Shown here in pieces: positions 25,467 to 34,588 of a stretch of 64,000 bases of DNA. The notes beneath the pieces are model-generated. The model was not told the DNA's origin, made no database searches, and was given only the letters and a program-made list of their open reading frames with translations. This DNA comes from Streptomyces sp. NBC_00287. Its GTDB lineage: Bacteria; Actinomycetota; Actinomycetes; Streptomycetales; Streptomycetaceae. A program made the translations under genes and the position numbers. Numbering within the stretch: position 1 is the first letter of the stretch; every line of letters starts with the position of its first letter. The stretch lies in NCBI RefSeq assembly GCF_036173105.1, contig NZ_CP108053.1, forward strand, positions 8,618,001-8,682,000. Reading direction: 5' to 3'.

Positions 25467-26900
25467 TCAGACGACCGGTGGCATGTCGCTCGGGCGGGAG
25501 TCCAGGCCCGTGCGGTGGTTGACCCAGGAGCCCCGGGTGAAGTCCGGGACCTGGACCGGACGGCCGCCCGCCGCGAGGGACTTGACGCTCAGGGGGATGG
25601 GCGAGCACCAGACCGCGCCGTCATAGACGTCCATGTCGGGGACGAGACCGGCGCGCATCTGCTGGACCGTACGCCACTGCAGGACGTAGTCCATGCCGCC
25701 GTGTCCGCCGTTGTTCTCCGCGTCGTCGCCGATCTTCAGCCACAGCCAGTGGTCGAACTCCTTGCGGTAGGCGTCGAACGCCCGCCAGCTGTGGCCGCTG
25801 TGGTCCGGTTCGAGGTAGATACGGCCACCGCTCGCGGACGTCACGCCCGCGTAGTCCTCGAAGATGCCGCGACTGCCGGCGAGTGAGTTGATACGGCTGT
25901 ACGGGCGCGGCGAGCTGACCTCGTGCTCGGCGCGGATCACCCGGCCCTGCGCGGTGTCGATCAGGCAGGTGACGAGGTCACCGTTGATGTACGTCTCCTG
26001 CCAACTCGGGTGGGACTTGGGGATGAAGCGCTCGCGGTAGTCGGCGAGGCCCCGGGGCTCGGTGGCCGTCGCCCGCAGCGTCGTCATCCGGTCGCCGCGG
26101 TTGACGTCCATGGCCGCCGCGATCGGGGCCAGACCGTGCATGGGGTAGAAGGACGCGGTGCTGCGGGTGTGCCACAACCTCCGCCAGGAGTCGGTGTAGT
26201 ACGTGTCCGAGAAGAGCAGGGCTCTCAGGTCGTGCAGATAGCCGCCGTGGCCGTTGGTGACCTCGCCGAACAGGCCGTCGTGGGCCATCTTCAGCATCGC
26301 CAGCTCGTTGCGGCCGTAGGAGCAGTTCTCGGACAGGATCAGATGCCGACGGGTGCGCTCGCTGGTGTCGACCAGGTCCCACAGCTCGTCCAGCTCGGTG
26401 GCGATGGGGAGTTCGACGAGGACGTGCTTGCCGGCGAGCAGGGCGGCGCGGCCCTGCTCGTAGTGGAACTCCCAGGGCGTGGCGATGTAGACGAGGTCGA
26501 TGTCGTCGCGGCGGAGCATGCGTGCGTAGGCGTCGGCGGAGCCGCCGTACTCGGCAGGCCGGGGGCGGCCCTCGGCGACGAGCCGGTCGGCGGTGCGTCT
26601 GGCACGGTCGGCGCGGATGTCGCACACGGCGGTCACGGTGCATCCCGGGACGGCGCCCCAGCCCGAGGACATACCGTGGCCCCGGTTCCCGAGCCCGATC
26701 ATGCCGACGCGGACCGTCGGATACTCACCGAACGGCACCCCGATCATCGACTTCTGGCCCGGACGCCGGGCCGGTGTGCCCTCGGCGTCCGGGGCGTCCT
26801 GGGCTGCGGAGGCCCTGGTGCCGAGTCCGGCGACCACGGCACCGGAGGCCAGGGCGCCGCCCATGACGGTACGGCGTGAGACAGCAGGGGTTTCATGCAT
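25467..26900 (-). CDS. GH109-type Gfo/Idh/MocA glycosidase, Tat-exported
   Basis: NAD-dependent oxidoreductase-fold protein of 477 aa matching glycoside hydrolase family 109, whose founders remove alpha-N-acetylgalactosamine by a redox-assisted mechanism. A Tat signal SRRTVMGGALASGAVVAGLG opens the protein. The dinucleotide-binding motif MIGLGNRGHG follows at about residues 67-76, then VYIATPWEFHYEQG and HVLVELPIATELDELW. A His-rich region near SFYPMHGLAPIAAAMDVNRGDR fits the family active site. Lone leftward gene with a candidate promoter upstream. It could serve host-glycan or mucin-like polysaccharide use, in keeping with the nearby GH35 genes. Confidence 0.8.
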   Translation of the reverse strand: MHETPAVSRRTVMGGALASGAVVAGLGTRASAAQDAPDAEGTPARRPGQKSMIGVPFGEYPTVRVGMIGLGNRGHGMSSGWGAVPGCTVTAVCDIRADRARRTADRLVAEGRPRPAEYGGSADAYARMLRRDDIDLVYIATPWEFHYEQGRAALLAGKHVLVELPIATELDELWDLVDTSERTRRHLILSENCSYGRNELAMLKMAHDGLFGEVTNGHGGYLHDLRALLFSDTYYTDSWRRLWHTRSTASFYPMHGLAPIAAAMDVNRGDRMTTLRATATEPRGLADYRERFIPKSHPSWQETYINGDLVTCLIDTAQGRVIRAEHEVSSPRPYSRINSLAGSRGIFEDYAGVTSASGGRIYLEPDHSGHSWRAFDAYRKEFDHWLWLKIGDDAENNGGHGGMDYVLQWRTVQQMRAGLVPDMDVYDGAVWCSPIPLSVKSLAAGGRPVQVPDFTRGSWVNHRTGLDSRPSDMPPVV

Positions 26901-26952
26901 GGCGCGGATCGCTCCCTAATGCGTGGCGGCCGGCTGCTCTTGCTGCCGCATG

Positions 26953-26981
26953 ACTTTGTCCGCGCGAGCCTCATGTGTCAA
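26953..26981 (-). promoter_or_regulatory. Candidate promoter of the GH109-type gene
   Basis: On the minus strand TTGACA (26981-26976) is followed after 17 nt by CAAAGT (26958-26953). The -35 is a perfect match to the vegetative sigma consensus; the -10 is weak. Position suits the GH109 start at 26900. Confidence 0.4.
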
Positions 26982-27070
26982 TAGGTGCTTGAAAAGATGC
27001 TGTTGCGAGCAGAAACGAGCAACCGGACCCGTGTCCGGGCGGCGCGGCGCGTGTACGCGGGCATGCTCGA

Positions 27071-27099
27071 CAGCCGTCCTGGATGACCCAGGACGGCTG
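27071..27099 (-). terminator. Strong hairpin terminator after the FAD-subunit gene
   Basis: Perfect 12-bp stem (CAGCCGTCCTGG / CCAGGACGGCTG) with a 5-nt loop, 23 nt after the stop of the leftward gene at 27122. There is no T-run, which is usual for Streptomyces terminators. It probably insulates the GH109 promoter from read-through. Confidence 0.8.
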
Positions 27100-27121
27100 A
27101 CCCACGCTCAGCGACTTCGCG

Positions 27122-27835
27122 TCAGACGGCGGACAGCACCTCGGTCACCTGACGGCGGACCAGATCCCTGGCGGCCGCGGGAAGCCCCCCGATGTCCGTG
27201 GTCTCCACGGCGTGCAGGACCGCGTCGACGTCGGTGTCGTAGGCCGCCGTCGCGGTCAGGAACTCGTAGCCGTCGCGGACTGCCAGGCGTAGCCGCTTCG
27301 TGCCGTCGGGCTCGGCGTGTACGGCGGTGGCGACCACGAAAGGTGGCGGGCCGCCCGGGTCGCTGTCCTGCTTGTGGTAGCCGCTGGTCAGCGGGGTGCG
27401 CCAGTTGAGGCTGAGGAGGACCGGGCGCTTCGCGAGGAGTTCCGTCAGGTCGGTCTCGTAGACGCCGGCCGCGTCCAGGACCGTTGCGCGTGTGTCGAGG
27501 ACCAGGGCGGCGGGGAGGAGACAGCGCAGGGTGCTGCCCACGATGTTGCCGCCGACCGTGGCGGCGCGGCGTACGGCGCCGGTGCCGATGGTGCCGGCCG
27601 CCCTGCGCAGGACCTCCGGTACCCGGTCGTCTATCCGGTGCAGGACCACCGCCGAGCCCAGGGTCTCGGGCCCGAGGACATTCGCTTCCGGAAGGTTGCG
27701 CAGGGACATGGCCCGGTCGGGGAAGCCGTCGCGTTGGAAGGTCGCCCAGACGAGGGTCGCCCCGCCTATCGGCAGCGCCCCCTCGGCTATGTGCTGCTGG
27801 ACCTCGGACACGGACGTGGGCAGATGCAACAACAC
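27122..27835 (-). CDS. Orphan FAD subunit of molybdopterin dehydrogenase type
   Basis: Protein of 237 aa with the FAD-binding fold of the medium subunit (CoxM/XdhB-like) of xanthine/CO dehydrogenase-type enzymes. FAD contacts: ALPIGGATLVWATFQRDG near residues 20-37 and RRAATVGGNIVGST near 89-102, then an arm ending in the C-terminal CO_deh_flav domain. Such subunits normally sit between iron-sulfur and molybdenum subunits; neither is encoded next to it, and it is shorter than most (about 280-330 aa). It lies 87 nt downstream of the LacI gene. It may be a relic, or pair with subunits elsewhere. Confidence 0.75.
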   Translation of the reverse strand: MLLHLPTSVSEVQQHIAEGALPIGGATLVWATFQRDGFPDRAMSLRNLPEANVLGPETLGSAVVLHRIDDRVPEVLRRAAGTIGTGAVRRAATVGGNIVGSTLRCLLPAALVLDTRATVLDAAGVYETDLTELLAKRPVLLSLNWRTPLTSGYHKQDSDPGGPPPFVVATAVHAEPDGTKRLRLAVRDGYEFLTATAAYDTDVDAVLHAVETTDIGGLPAAARDLVRRQVTEVLSAV

Positions 27836-27922
27836 GGAACGGCCTGCTTTCCCGATGGGACACGATCAAACGCGTATCGCATTCTCCCCACGGGACAGGG
27901 GGCGCATGCAGGGTTCACGGGC

Positions 27923-28999
27923 TCACTCCGCGCGCCCCCTGCGGCACTGCCCAGTGCTCCGGCGCACCACCAGCTCCACGGGCACCAGCGACTCGACCCG
28001 CGGCGGCCCCTCGTGGCCGTCGATACGGTCGAGCAGCAGCCGCAGCGACCGCGTGCCGATCTCGGCGAAGTCGGTCCGGACCGTCGTCAGCGGCGGGAGC
28101 AGATGCGCGGCCTCCGGGATGTCGTCGTAGCCGACCACGCTGACCTCGCCGGGGACCGAGCGCCCCGACTCGTGCAGGGCGTGCAGCAGGCCGAGCGCCA
28201 TCTGGTCGTTGGAGGCGAACACCGCCGTGACGTCGGGGCGTCCGGCGAGCGCGCGGCCCAGGTCGTAGCCCGAGTCCGCGCTCCAGTCACCGACCAGCGG
28301 TTCGGGGATCTCGGCGCCGTGCTCGCGCAGACACGCCTGCCAGCTGTCGCGCCTCTGGTCCGCGGAGCTCCAGCCGGTCGGGCCCGCGATATGCCAGACG
28401 GTGGCGTGTCCGAGCCCCAGCAGATGCTCGGTGGCGAGGCGGGCGCCGGTCCGGGAGTCGCCGGTGACCATCAGGGTGTCGGCCTCGGGGCCGGTCTCCA
28501 GCACCACCAACGGTGTGTCCAGGCGGGTGTCCGCCAGTGCCCTGCCCACCCAGGCCTGGGGGGCGATGGCGATCACGCCGTCCGCGCCCTCCGCCGACAG
28601 CCGGTCGACCGCCTCGGCCACCGTATCGTGGTCGGCCGTGTCCAGGGCGATGGAGCTCACCAGGTAACCGGCTTCCTGCGCCGCGGTGTTGATCGCGGTG
28701 AGAATGGAAGCGGGGCCGTAGCGGGCGGCGTCGAAGGAGATCACGCCGAGCATCCGGGTCCGTCCGCTGGCCAGCGACCGGGCGCTGCGGCTGGGCCGGT
28801 AGCCGAGCGTGCGCATCGCCGCGGTGACCGCCTCCCGCGTCTCCGGCCGCACGGACGGATGCTCGTTGAGCACTCGGGAGACGGTCTGCTTGGAGACACC
28901 CGCCAGCCGGGCCACATCGCCCATCACCGGACGCGAACCGGCGAAGTTCCGCCTGGCACGCCCCTTGGGAACGGAGGAACCGGCGGGGCTTGGGCTCAT
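27923..28999 (-). CDS. LacI-family repressor of the beta-galactosidase operon
   Basis: LacI/GalR-type regulator, 358 aa. The HTH and hinge at about residues 26-80 read MGDVARLAGVSKQTVSRVLN followed by the YRPSRSARSLASGRT hinge. The rest is a periplasmic-binding-protein-like sugar sensor (VIAIAPQAWVG, VFASNDQMALGLLHAL, VSVVGYDDIPEAAHLLPPLTTV). A ~25-residue basic N-terminal extension precedes the HTH. It lies 84 nt downstream of two GH35 genes and an MFS gene on the same strand. The MFS promoter holds a perfect LacI-type palindrome (34435-34452), so I infer it represses that operon until a galactoside appears. Confidence 0.88.
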   Translation of the reverse strand: MSPSPAGSSVPKGRARRNFAGSRPVMGDVARLAGVSKQTVSRVLNEHPSVRPETREAVTAAMRTLGYRPSRSARSLASGRTRMLGVISFDAARYGPASILTAINTAAQEAGYLVSSIALDTADHDTVAEAVDRLSAEGADGVIAIAPQAWVGRALADTRLDTPLVVLETGPEADTLMVTGDSRTGARLATEHLLGLGHATVWHIAGPTGWSSADQRRDSWQACLREHGAEIPEPLVGDWSADSGYDLGRALAGRPDVTAVFASNDQMALGLLHALHESGRSVPGEVSVVGYDDIPEAAHLLPPLTTVRTDFAEIGTRSLRLLLDRIDGHEGPPRVESLVPVELVVRRSTGQCRRGRAE

Positions 29000-29083
29000 G
29001 ATCGCAGTTTCCTCGGCGTCGGCACGGCGGTCCGGTCCCGCCCGGTCGGGACCACAGCATAGGCACGACCGCCCAGGGGCTCC

Positions 29084-31429
29084 TCAGTCCACCCGCGCCG
29101 TCCAGGAGCGCGTGGTCACCCACTCCGCCCCGGTGACGGCGGCCGTCCGCGCGTCCACCGCCGCGCGCCCCGGCAGATACACCGGAGCGTCCGGGTGCAA
29201 CGGCAGCACCCGCAGCCGTAGCGCCCCGGCCGGCAGCCGGTCCACGCCGATGTCCCAGACCCGCCCCGAGAAGAACTGGTCCGCGACGAGCCGGTCGCCC
29301 ACGTACGCCCGCCCCACGTCTCCCGTCCAGGTCAGCCGCAGCACGGTCCCGGTCGGCAGATCGTCCGGCACCTCGACGCGGTATTCGGCGGCCACGCTCT
29401 CGAAGTACTTGTCCGCGGGCGCACTGGCCCGGCCGAGGACACCTGCCACCGGTTCAGGCGCGGGCCCGGCGGGACGCACCTGCGTCAGGTGTACGTCCCC
29501 CAAGGCGTCGGGCACGTCGAGCGCGTACCGGGTGAACACCCCGTACGCCGTCCCCGTCACCGCCGTACCCTCCACCACCGGATCCCGTTCCGGCGCGGCC
29601 AGTACGGCGAACGACGGCCGGGCCGCCGGGCTGTGCACGCGGACGTCACCCCGGTCGAAGACGACCCCGTCCGCACACAGCACCAGCCGCTCGACACCCC
29701 AGGCCTCGCCCCGGTAGACGCAACGGGCCGTCGCCGCGTCGAGGACCAGCACACCGACCCGCCCGCCGTCCGCCGTGCCGACCTCGACCAAGGCGTCGGT
29801 GCCCGGGCGTAGACCGGTCACCAGAACCCGTCCGTCGACGTGGGCGACCTCGCCGGACGGCGTGTCGACGGACGTCACCGTGCCCGCGTCCAGGGCGAGT
29901 TCGGGGGCGATGCCGTCCGTGGCGGCCAGCACCAGCACCGTACGGCCTTCGTCCTGGACCGTGCACACCGGCTGCGCGGTGGCCCACTCCAGCCGCAGAC
30001 CCGCCACCTCCAGACGCAGCGGCCAGCAGAAGTAGGCGCCGGTAGGGATGGTCACCGGAACGCTCGGCAGACTCAACTCACCCTCAGCATCGGGTAGTTC
30101 AACGCAGAACGTCGTCTCCGGGTGATCCGGCAGCGGCTCGTGCGGCTGGTGGTTGTTGACGAACAGGAAGCCCGAGTCGCCGTCGCTGCGGACCGCCCAG
30201 CGCAGGGTGTCCCGGTCGTCCTGACCGGTCGGCTGCCGCTCGGGCAGCACCGCCTCCATCGGCGCGATGAGCTGCCCGAAGTCGGCCAGCATCAGGTGCT
30301 GGAGGCGCAGTTCGTGGTACGAGGGCCGGTACTGGCCGTACTCGCCGAGCGGCGCCTGGAAGTCGTACGTCAGCACCGGCAGGTCGTTGGGGTAGTCGCT
30401 GGCGTGGGACTCCTGGAGGGCGCCGGGTGGGTTCGTGCCGCCGTGGAACATGTAGTAGCCCTGCCAGACCGAGCCGCAGCCGATCTTCGTCAGGCCCAGT
30501 GCGCCGATGTCGGCGGCTTCCACGCGCGGCCGCCGGTGATACGCCACCGCCATCCCGCCGCCCAACTCGCAGGTGGCCCACGGGAATCGGTCCGTCGGGG
30601 CCGGTTCGCCGCCGCGGACGGTGGCGGGCCGCAGGTCGGCGCCGATGCCCTCGTCGTCGCGCTGGTCGGTGAAGAAGAAGTGCTTGCGGCAGGTGTCGGG
30701 CCAGCCGCCGTCCCACTCCGTCCAGAACGTCTCCGGATAGCCGCCGTACAGCGGAAGCAGCTCGTCGGGCGGGAGTTGGACACCGCCCCAGGCGGTCGAC
30801 GTCCACAGGGGTGCGCTGAGGCCGGCCTCCTGGGCCATGCGCTTGAGGGTGAGGAGGTGGCCGGGCTGGTCGTAGAGCTCGTTCTCGATCTGGATCGCGA
30901 CGATCGGGCCGCCGTGCGCCCGGTCCAGGCCGCGCAGTTGCTCCGCGACGGCCGTGAACCAGGCGCGTACGGGCCCCAGATAGCCGGGGTCGTCGGTGCG
31001 GGGTGTGCAGTCGCGGGCCAGGAGCCAGTCGGGCAGCCCTCCGTTGCGTACCTCGGCGTGGCACCAGGGGCCGATCCGGGGGATGAAGTCCAGGCCGTGC
31101 CGGGCGCAGAGCTCGGCGAAGCGGCGCAGATCGCGGTCGCCGTCGAAGCGGACCCGGCCCTCGATCTCCTCGTGGTGGATCCAGATGACGTAACTGGCGA
31201 CGGCACTCACCCCGCCCGCCTTCATCTTCAGCAGCTCCTCCTCCCAACTCCCCAACGGATACCGGGAGTAGTGGAACTCGCCGGAGACCGGGAACCAGGG
31301 GCGGCCGCCGCGGGTGAACCAGCGGCTGGTGACCTCGATCGGGTCGGACACGCCGGGCGCGTCGGTGAAGGGCAGATGGCCGGTCAGCGGGGGAGCGGTG
31401 GGCGCGGGGACGCGCAGGCGGTGCGTCAT
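29084..31429 (-). CDS. GH35 beta-galactosidase (781 aa)
   Basis: Glycoside hydrolase family 35 enzyme. TIM-barrel catalytic domain at about residues 30-400, with acid/base Glu184 in IQIENELYDQPG and nucleophile Glu288 in WATCELGGGM, then beta-sandwich domains to the C-terminus. No signal peptide, so it works on imported oligosaccharides. It starts by a 4-nt ATGA overlap with the preceding GH35 gene (31426-31429), a sign of strict co-expression. The two paralogues are quite different in length and sequence, suggesting different galactoside linkages. Linked to an MFS importer and a LacI regulator. Confidence 0.88.
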   Translation of the reverse strand: MTHRLRVPAPTAPPLTGHLPFTDAPGVSDPIEVTSRWFTRGGRPWFPVSGEFHYSRYPLGSWEEELLKMKAGGVSAVASYVIWIHHEEIEGRVRFDGDRDLRRFAELCARHGLDFIPRIGPWCHAEVRNGGLPDWLLARDCTPRTDDPGYLGPVRAWFTAVAEQLRGLDRAHGGPIVAIQIENELYDQPGHLLTLKRMAQEAGLSAPLWTSTAWGGVQLPPDELLPLYGGYPETFWTEWDGGWPDTCRKHFFFTDQRDDEGIGADLRPATVRGGEPAPTDRFPWATCELGGGMAVAYHRRPRVEAADIGALGLTKIGCGSVWQGYYMFHGGTNPPGALQESHASDYPNDLPVLTYDFQAPLGEYGQYRPSYHELRLQHLMLADFGQLIAPMEAVLPERQPTGQDDRDTLRWAVRSDGDSGFLFVNNHQPHEPLPDHPETTFCVELPDAEGELSLPSVPVTIPTGAYFCWPLRLEVAGLRLEWATAQPVCTVQDEGRTVLVLAATDGIAPELALDAGTVTSVDTPSGEVAHVDGRVLVTGLRPGTDALVEVGTADGGRVGVLVLDAATARCVYRGEAWGVERLVLCADGVVFDRGDVRVHSPAARPSFAVLAAPERDPVVEGTAVTGTAYGVFTRYALDVPDALGDVHLTQVRPAGPAPEPVAGVLGRASAPADKYFESVAAEYRVEVPDDLPTGTVLRLTWTGDVGRAYVGDRLVADQFFSGRVWDIGVDRLPAGALRLRVLPLHPDAPVYLPGRAAVDARTAAVTGAEWVTTRSWTARVD

Positions 31430-33186
31430 GAGTGGTTCTCCGTGCCGAGGTCGGCGGTGTCGGTGAGCTGGGCGCGGGTGCTGGTGGTGGCGTGGAGTTC
31501 CAGCAGGACGAGGTCGTTGGCGCCGGGGCGCAGGATCGGGGCGGGGACGTACAGGGTGCGCTGGGGGCCGCGGTTCCAGTAGCGGCCGAGGTGGAAGCCG
31601 TTGACCCAGGCCTGGCCCTTGGTCCAGCCGGGGAGGGAGAGGAAGGCGTCGGCGGGGGTGTCCACCTCGAAGGTGCCGTGGTGGAAGGCGGGTTCGGTGC
31701 AGGCTCCCGGTGTGAAGGGCACCTTGTCCAGGTCGGTCAGCGGCAGGGGGTGGCAGTCCCAGCCGCGCAGCGCGGTGCCGTCGAGGGTGACGGGGCCCAG
31801 CAGGCCCTTCGGGGCGCCGATGCGCGGGCCGTAGTTGACCCCGCCCTGGTTCTCGACCAGGACGTCGAGCGTGGCGCCGGGGTACGGGACTCGCAGGCGC
31901 AGTGTCTCGTCGTACCGCTCGCGTTCGAGTACGCCGACGGGGGCGCCGGCGACGAAGACCTGGGCGCGGTCACCGACTCCGCCCGTGAAGTGCAGCAGAC
32001 GGTCGCCCGCTGTGGGGAGGGTCGTGCGGTAGAGCACGTAACCCGCGTGCAGGCCGAGGGCGTCCATGGTGAGCGGGTCGCCGTCGGTGTGGACGGGCTT
32101 GGAGAGGTCGGTCAGGTGCGGCAGCAGCGGGGCCCGCTGGGTCAACTCGACTGGTGTGGGCGGGAGTTTGGGTGCCGGGGCCGGGACGGGTTCGTCGGGT
32201 ACCGGGGCGTGGCGGGCGATGACCTCGCGGAAGGCCTGGTACTTGGGGCTCGGGTCGCCGTGCTCGGTGAGCGGGGCGTCGTAGTCGTACGACGTGACGG
32301 TCGGGGCGTAGGTGTGGTGGTGGTTGGCGCCGTTGCTGAAGCCGAAGTTGGTGCCGCCGTGGAACATGTAGATGTTGACGGACGCCCCGGCCGACAGCAG
32401 CCGGTCCAGGTCCGCGGCGGCGTCGGCCGCGTCCCGGCCGTGGTGCGGCCCGCCCCAGTGGTCGAACCAGCCGATCCAGAACTCCATGCACATCAGCGGC
32501 CCTTGGGGCTGGAAGGCGCGCAGCTCGGCCAGATTCCGGTCGATCCGGCTGCCGAAGGTGGCCGTAGTCAGGACGCCGGGCAGGCTCCCCGCGGCCAGAT
32601 GCTCGGGGTTGGCCTGGTCGCAGGTGAACAGCAGCTCCTCGACACCGCGGGTGCGGAATGCCTGCTCCAGGTGCTTGAGATAGGCACTGTCGTCGCCGTA
32701 GGCCCCGTACTCGTTCTCCACCTGCACGGCGATGGCCGGGCCACCGGACGCGGCCATGTGCGGCAGCAGGGGTGGGATCAGCAGGTCGAGGTAGCGGTCG
32801 ACCGCCCCGGTGAAGCGGGGGTCGGAGCTGCGCAGGCGGATGCCGGGGTCGGAGGTGAGCCAGGAGGGCAGGCCGCCGCCGTCCCACTCGGCGCAGATGA
32901 ACGGGCCGGGGCGCAGCAGGACGTGCAGGCCCTCGGCCTGGGCGAGGCTCAGATAGCGGGGCAGGTCGCGGAAGCCGTCGAGGACGAGGGGGCCCTCGGG
33001 GTCCGGCTGGTGCAGGTTCCAAGGGACGTACGTCTCCACCGTGTTGAGGCCCATCAGACGTGCCTTGCGCAGGCGGTCGGCCCATTGGTCCGGGTGGACG
33101 CGGAAGTAGTGCAGGGCGCCGGAGATGATGCGCAGCGGCTCGCCGTGCAGCAGGAAACCGTCGGACGTGGTCGTCAGGGCGGGCAT
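31426..33186 (-). CDS. GH35 beta-galactosidase (586 aa)
   Basis: Second GH35 enzyme, 586 aa, close to the animal/bacterial GLB1-like branch. N-terminal GALHYFRVHPDQWADRLRKA and TVETYVPWNLHQP are family hallmarks. Acid/base Glu159 in AVQVENEYG and nucleophile Glu235 in LMCMEFWIGWFDHWGG. The C-terminal jelly-roll region ends in QAWVNGFHLGRYWNRGPQ, typical of the family. Cytoplasmic (no signal). ATG 33186 has AAGGGAAG upstream. It lies 59 nt after the MFS stop, and that gap contains a short duplicated sequence. Likely cleaves terminal beta-galactosides taken up by the MFS protein. Confidence 0.9.
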   Translation of the reverse strand: MPALTTTSDGFLLHGEPLRIISGALHYFRVHPDQWADRLRKARLMGLNTVETYVPWNLHQPDPEGPLVLDGFRDLPRYLSLAQAEGLHVLLRPGPFICAEWDGGGLPSWLTSDPGIRLRSSDPRFTGAVDRYLDLLIPPLLPHMAASGGPAIAVQVENEYGAYGDDSAYLKHLEQAFRTRGVEELLFTCDQANPEHLAAGSLPGVLTTATFGSRIDRNLAELRAFQPQGPLMCMEFWIGWFDHWGGPHHGRDAADAAADLDRLLSAGASVNIYMFHGGTNFGFSNGANHHHTYAPTVTSYDYDAPLTEHGDPSPKYQAFREVIARHAPVPDEPVPAPAPKLPPTPVELTQRAPLLPHLTDLSKPVHTDGDPLTMDALGLHAGYVLYRTTLPTAGDRLLHFTGGVGDRAQVFVAGAPVGVLERERYDETLRLRVPYPGATLDVLVENQGGVNYGPRIGAPKGLLGPVTLDGTALRGWDCHPLPLTDLDKVPFTPGACTEPAFHHGTFEVDTPADAFLSLPGWTKGQAWVNGFHLGRYWNRGPQRTLYVPAPILRPGANDLVLLELHATTSTRAQLTDTADLGTENHS

Positions 33187-33245
33187 GCGGGGCTTCCCTT
33201 CGCTTCGGGTTCAGGGGTGGGTTTCAGTGCGACCGGGCGGGGGCT

Positions 33246-34397
33246 TCAGCGCGACCGGGTGGCGCGCACCAGCCAGAGCGTCGCCGTCAGGCAGAGTGCC
33301 GAGACGGCGCCGAGGAGCAGGGGGACCGTGCGGACGCCGGCCCCCTCGATGGCCTTGCCGAGGGCTGGGCCCGCCACCACGCCGCCGGCCATCGAGGCGG
33401 CGATGACCACGGCTGACGCCCGGCGGGCGCGCGGGACCGAACGGTTCAGCCAGGGCAGGCCGGTGGGGAAGATCGGCGCGATGAACAGACCGACACCGGC
33501 GTAGGCGTACGGGGCCAGCGCGGGGATCGTGGCGAGCAGCAGGCACACCGTCATTCCCGCGCAGGACACGGTGATGATGGTCTGGGGTGAGTAGCGCAGG
33601 GCGAGCGGGGCGACCAGGAAGCGACCGACCGTCATCATCAGCCAGTAGACGGAGGTGGCGGTCGCGGCCAGTCCGGCGCCGTAGCCGACGGTCTCCAGGT
33701 GGGTGGGCTCCCAGCCGCCCACGCCCGCCTCGATACCGACGTGCAGCACATACAGGGCGATGAACACGGCGAGTACGGATCCCAGGCTGCGAGCCAGGGC
33801 CTGGCTCCGGGGCTCCGCCTCGGTCGGCGGCGGCACCTGGTCGCGTACGCCTCTCAGGCACAGCAGGAGGGGCAGGTTGGCCAGGGCGAAGGCCAGGAAG
33901 ACCGCCGGGTAGTGCTCGGCGCCGATCAGGCCGATCAGCGCCGGGCCGAGGATCGCGCCGATGCCGAAGTGGGCGTTGAGGATGTTGAGCATGGCCGTCG
34001 AGCGGTGGCCGAAGCCGACGGCGAAGAGCTGGTTGAGGCCGTAGTCGACGCCGCCGAACCCCAGACCGGCCAGCAGCGCCATGACGAGGGCCACCGGCCA
34101 GTTCGGCGCCAGTGCGAACCCTGCCGCGCCGACGGCCATGAGCAGATACGAGGCGCCGAGGATCCGCCGGTTGCCGATCCGCCCGAAGAAGCGGTCGAAG
34201 AGCAGTACTCCGGCCACTCCGCCGACGAAGTGGGCGCTCAGTCCAAGTCCCGCGGCCGACGGGCTGAGCCCGAACTCCTCGCGGAAGGCGGGGATGGCCG
34301 GTCCGTACAGGGCCTGAAGGGCGCCGAGAAGCACGAATCCCACGCAGGAGGCGACCACCGCGGTCGGGCTGAAGACCTGTCTGTCCCGCAGCAGCAC
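33246..34397 (-). CDS. MFS transporter of the galactoside operon
   Basis: Major facilitator of 383 aa with 12 helices, likely sugar uptake. The GTG start at 34397 is chosen because GAGAGG lies just upstream and a promoter/operator sits at 34435-34463; a reading frame open to 34526 would run through that operator. A-motif-like RFFGRIGNRRILGASY is between helices 2 and 3. The order MFS-GH35-GH35-LacI on one strand makes this the entry gene of a galactoside operon. The stop codon region (GTCGCGCTGAAGCC) is imperfectly repeated 22 nt downstream. Confidence 0.82.
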   Translation of the reverse strand: MLLRDRQVFSPTAVVASCVGFVLLGALQALYGPAIPAFREEFGLSPSAAGLGLSAHFVGGVAGVLLFDRFFGRIGNRRILGASYLLMAVGAAGFALAPNWPVALVMALLAGLGFGGVDYGLNQLFAVGFGHRSTAMLNILNAHFGIGAILGPALIGLIGAEHYPAVFLAFALANLPLLLCLRGVRDQVPPPTEAEPRSQALARSLGSVLAVFIALYVLHVGIEAGVGGWEPTHLETVGYGAGLAATATSVYWLMMTVGRFLVAPLALRYSPQTIITVSCAGMTVCLLLATIPALAPYAYAGVGLFIAPIFPTGLPWLNRSVPRARRASAVVIAASMAGGVVAGPALGKAIEGAGVRTVPLLLGAVSALCLTATLWLVRATRSR

Positions 34398-34434
34398 GGC
34401 ACACACCTCTCGTTCACGGCCAGCGACGACTGTT

Positions 34435-34452
34435 GATGTTACCGGTAACATC
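34435..34452. promoter_or_regulatory. LacI-type operator
   Basis: GATGTTACCGGTAACATC, a perfect 18-bp palindrome with the central CpG typical of LacI-family sites. It fills the space between the -35 and -10 boxes of the MFS promoter, so bound repressor would block RNA polymerase directly. The adjoining operon encodes a LacI protein. Confidence 0.75.
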
Positions 34453-34463
34453 GCCGCCGTCAA
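34436..34463 (-). promoter_or_regulatory. Promoter of the MFS-GH35-GH35 operon
   Basis: Minus strand TTGACG (34463-34458), 16-nt spacer, TAACAT (34441-34436); predicted start of transcription about 30-35 nt ahead of the GTG at 34397. The -10 and spacer overlap the LacI-type palindrome. Confidence 0.6.
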
Positions 34464-34588
34464 GGGTCTCCTGCAAGCGCTTTCGGTGGCGAGATCTGGG
34501 CGTTGTCGCGAGGGAAGAGTCGTCACTAGGGTGCGATTGACGTTTCAAAGGAATCCGTCAACTTCTCGTCAATAAAGGGGAGTTGGCG

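Noticed and set aside
33223..33262. 22-bp imperfect duplication around the MFS stop codon
   Set aside because: Seen clearly, but too short and degenerate to interpret beyond a local slippage event.
31432..33504. 690-codon plus-strand frame opposite the GH35 gene
   Set aside because: Antisense shadow; the GH35 catalytic motifs on the minus strand decide the strand.
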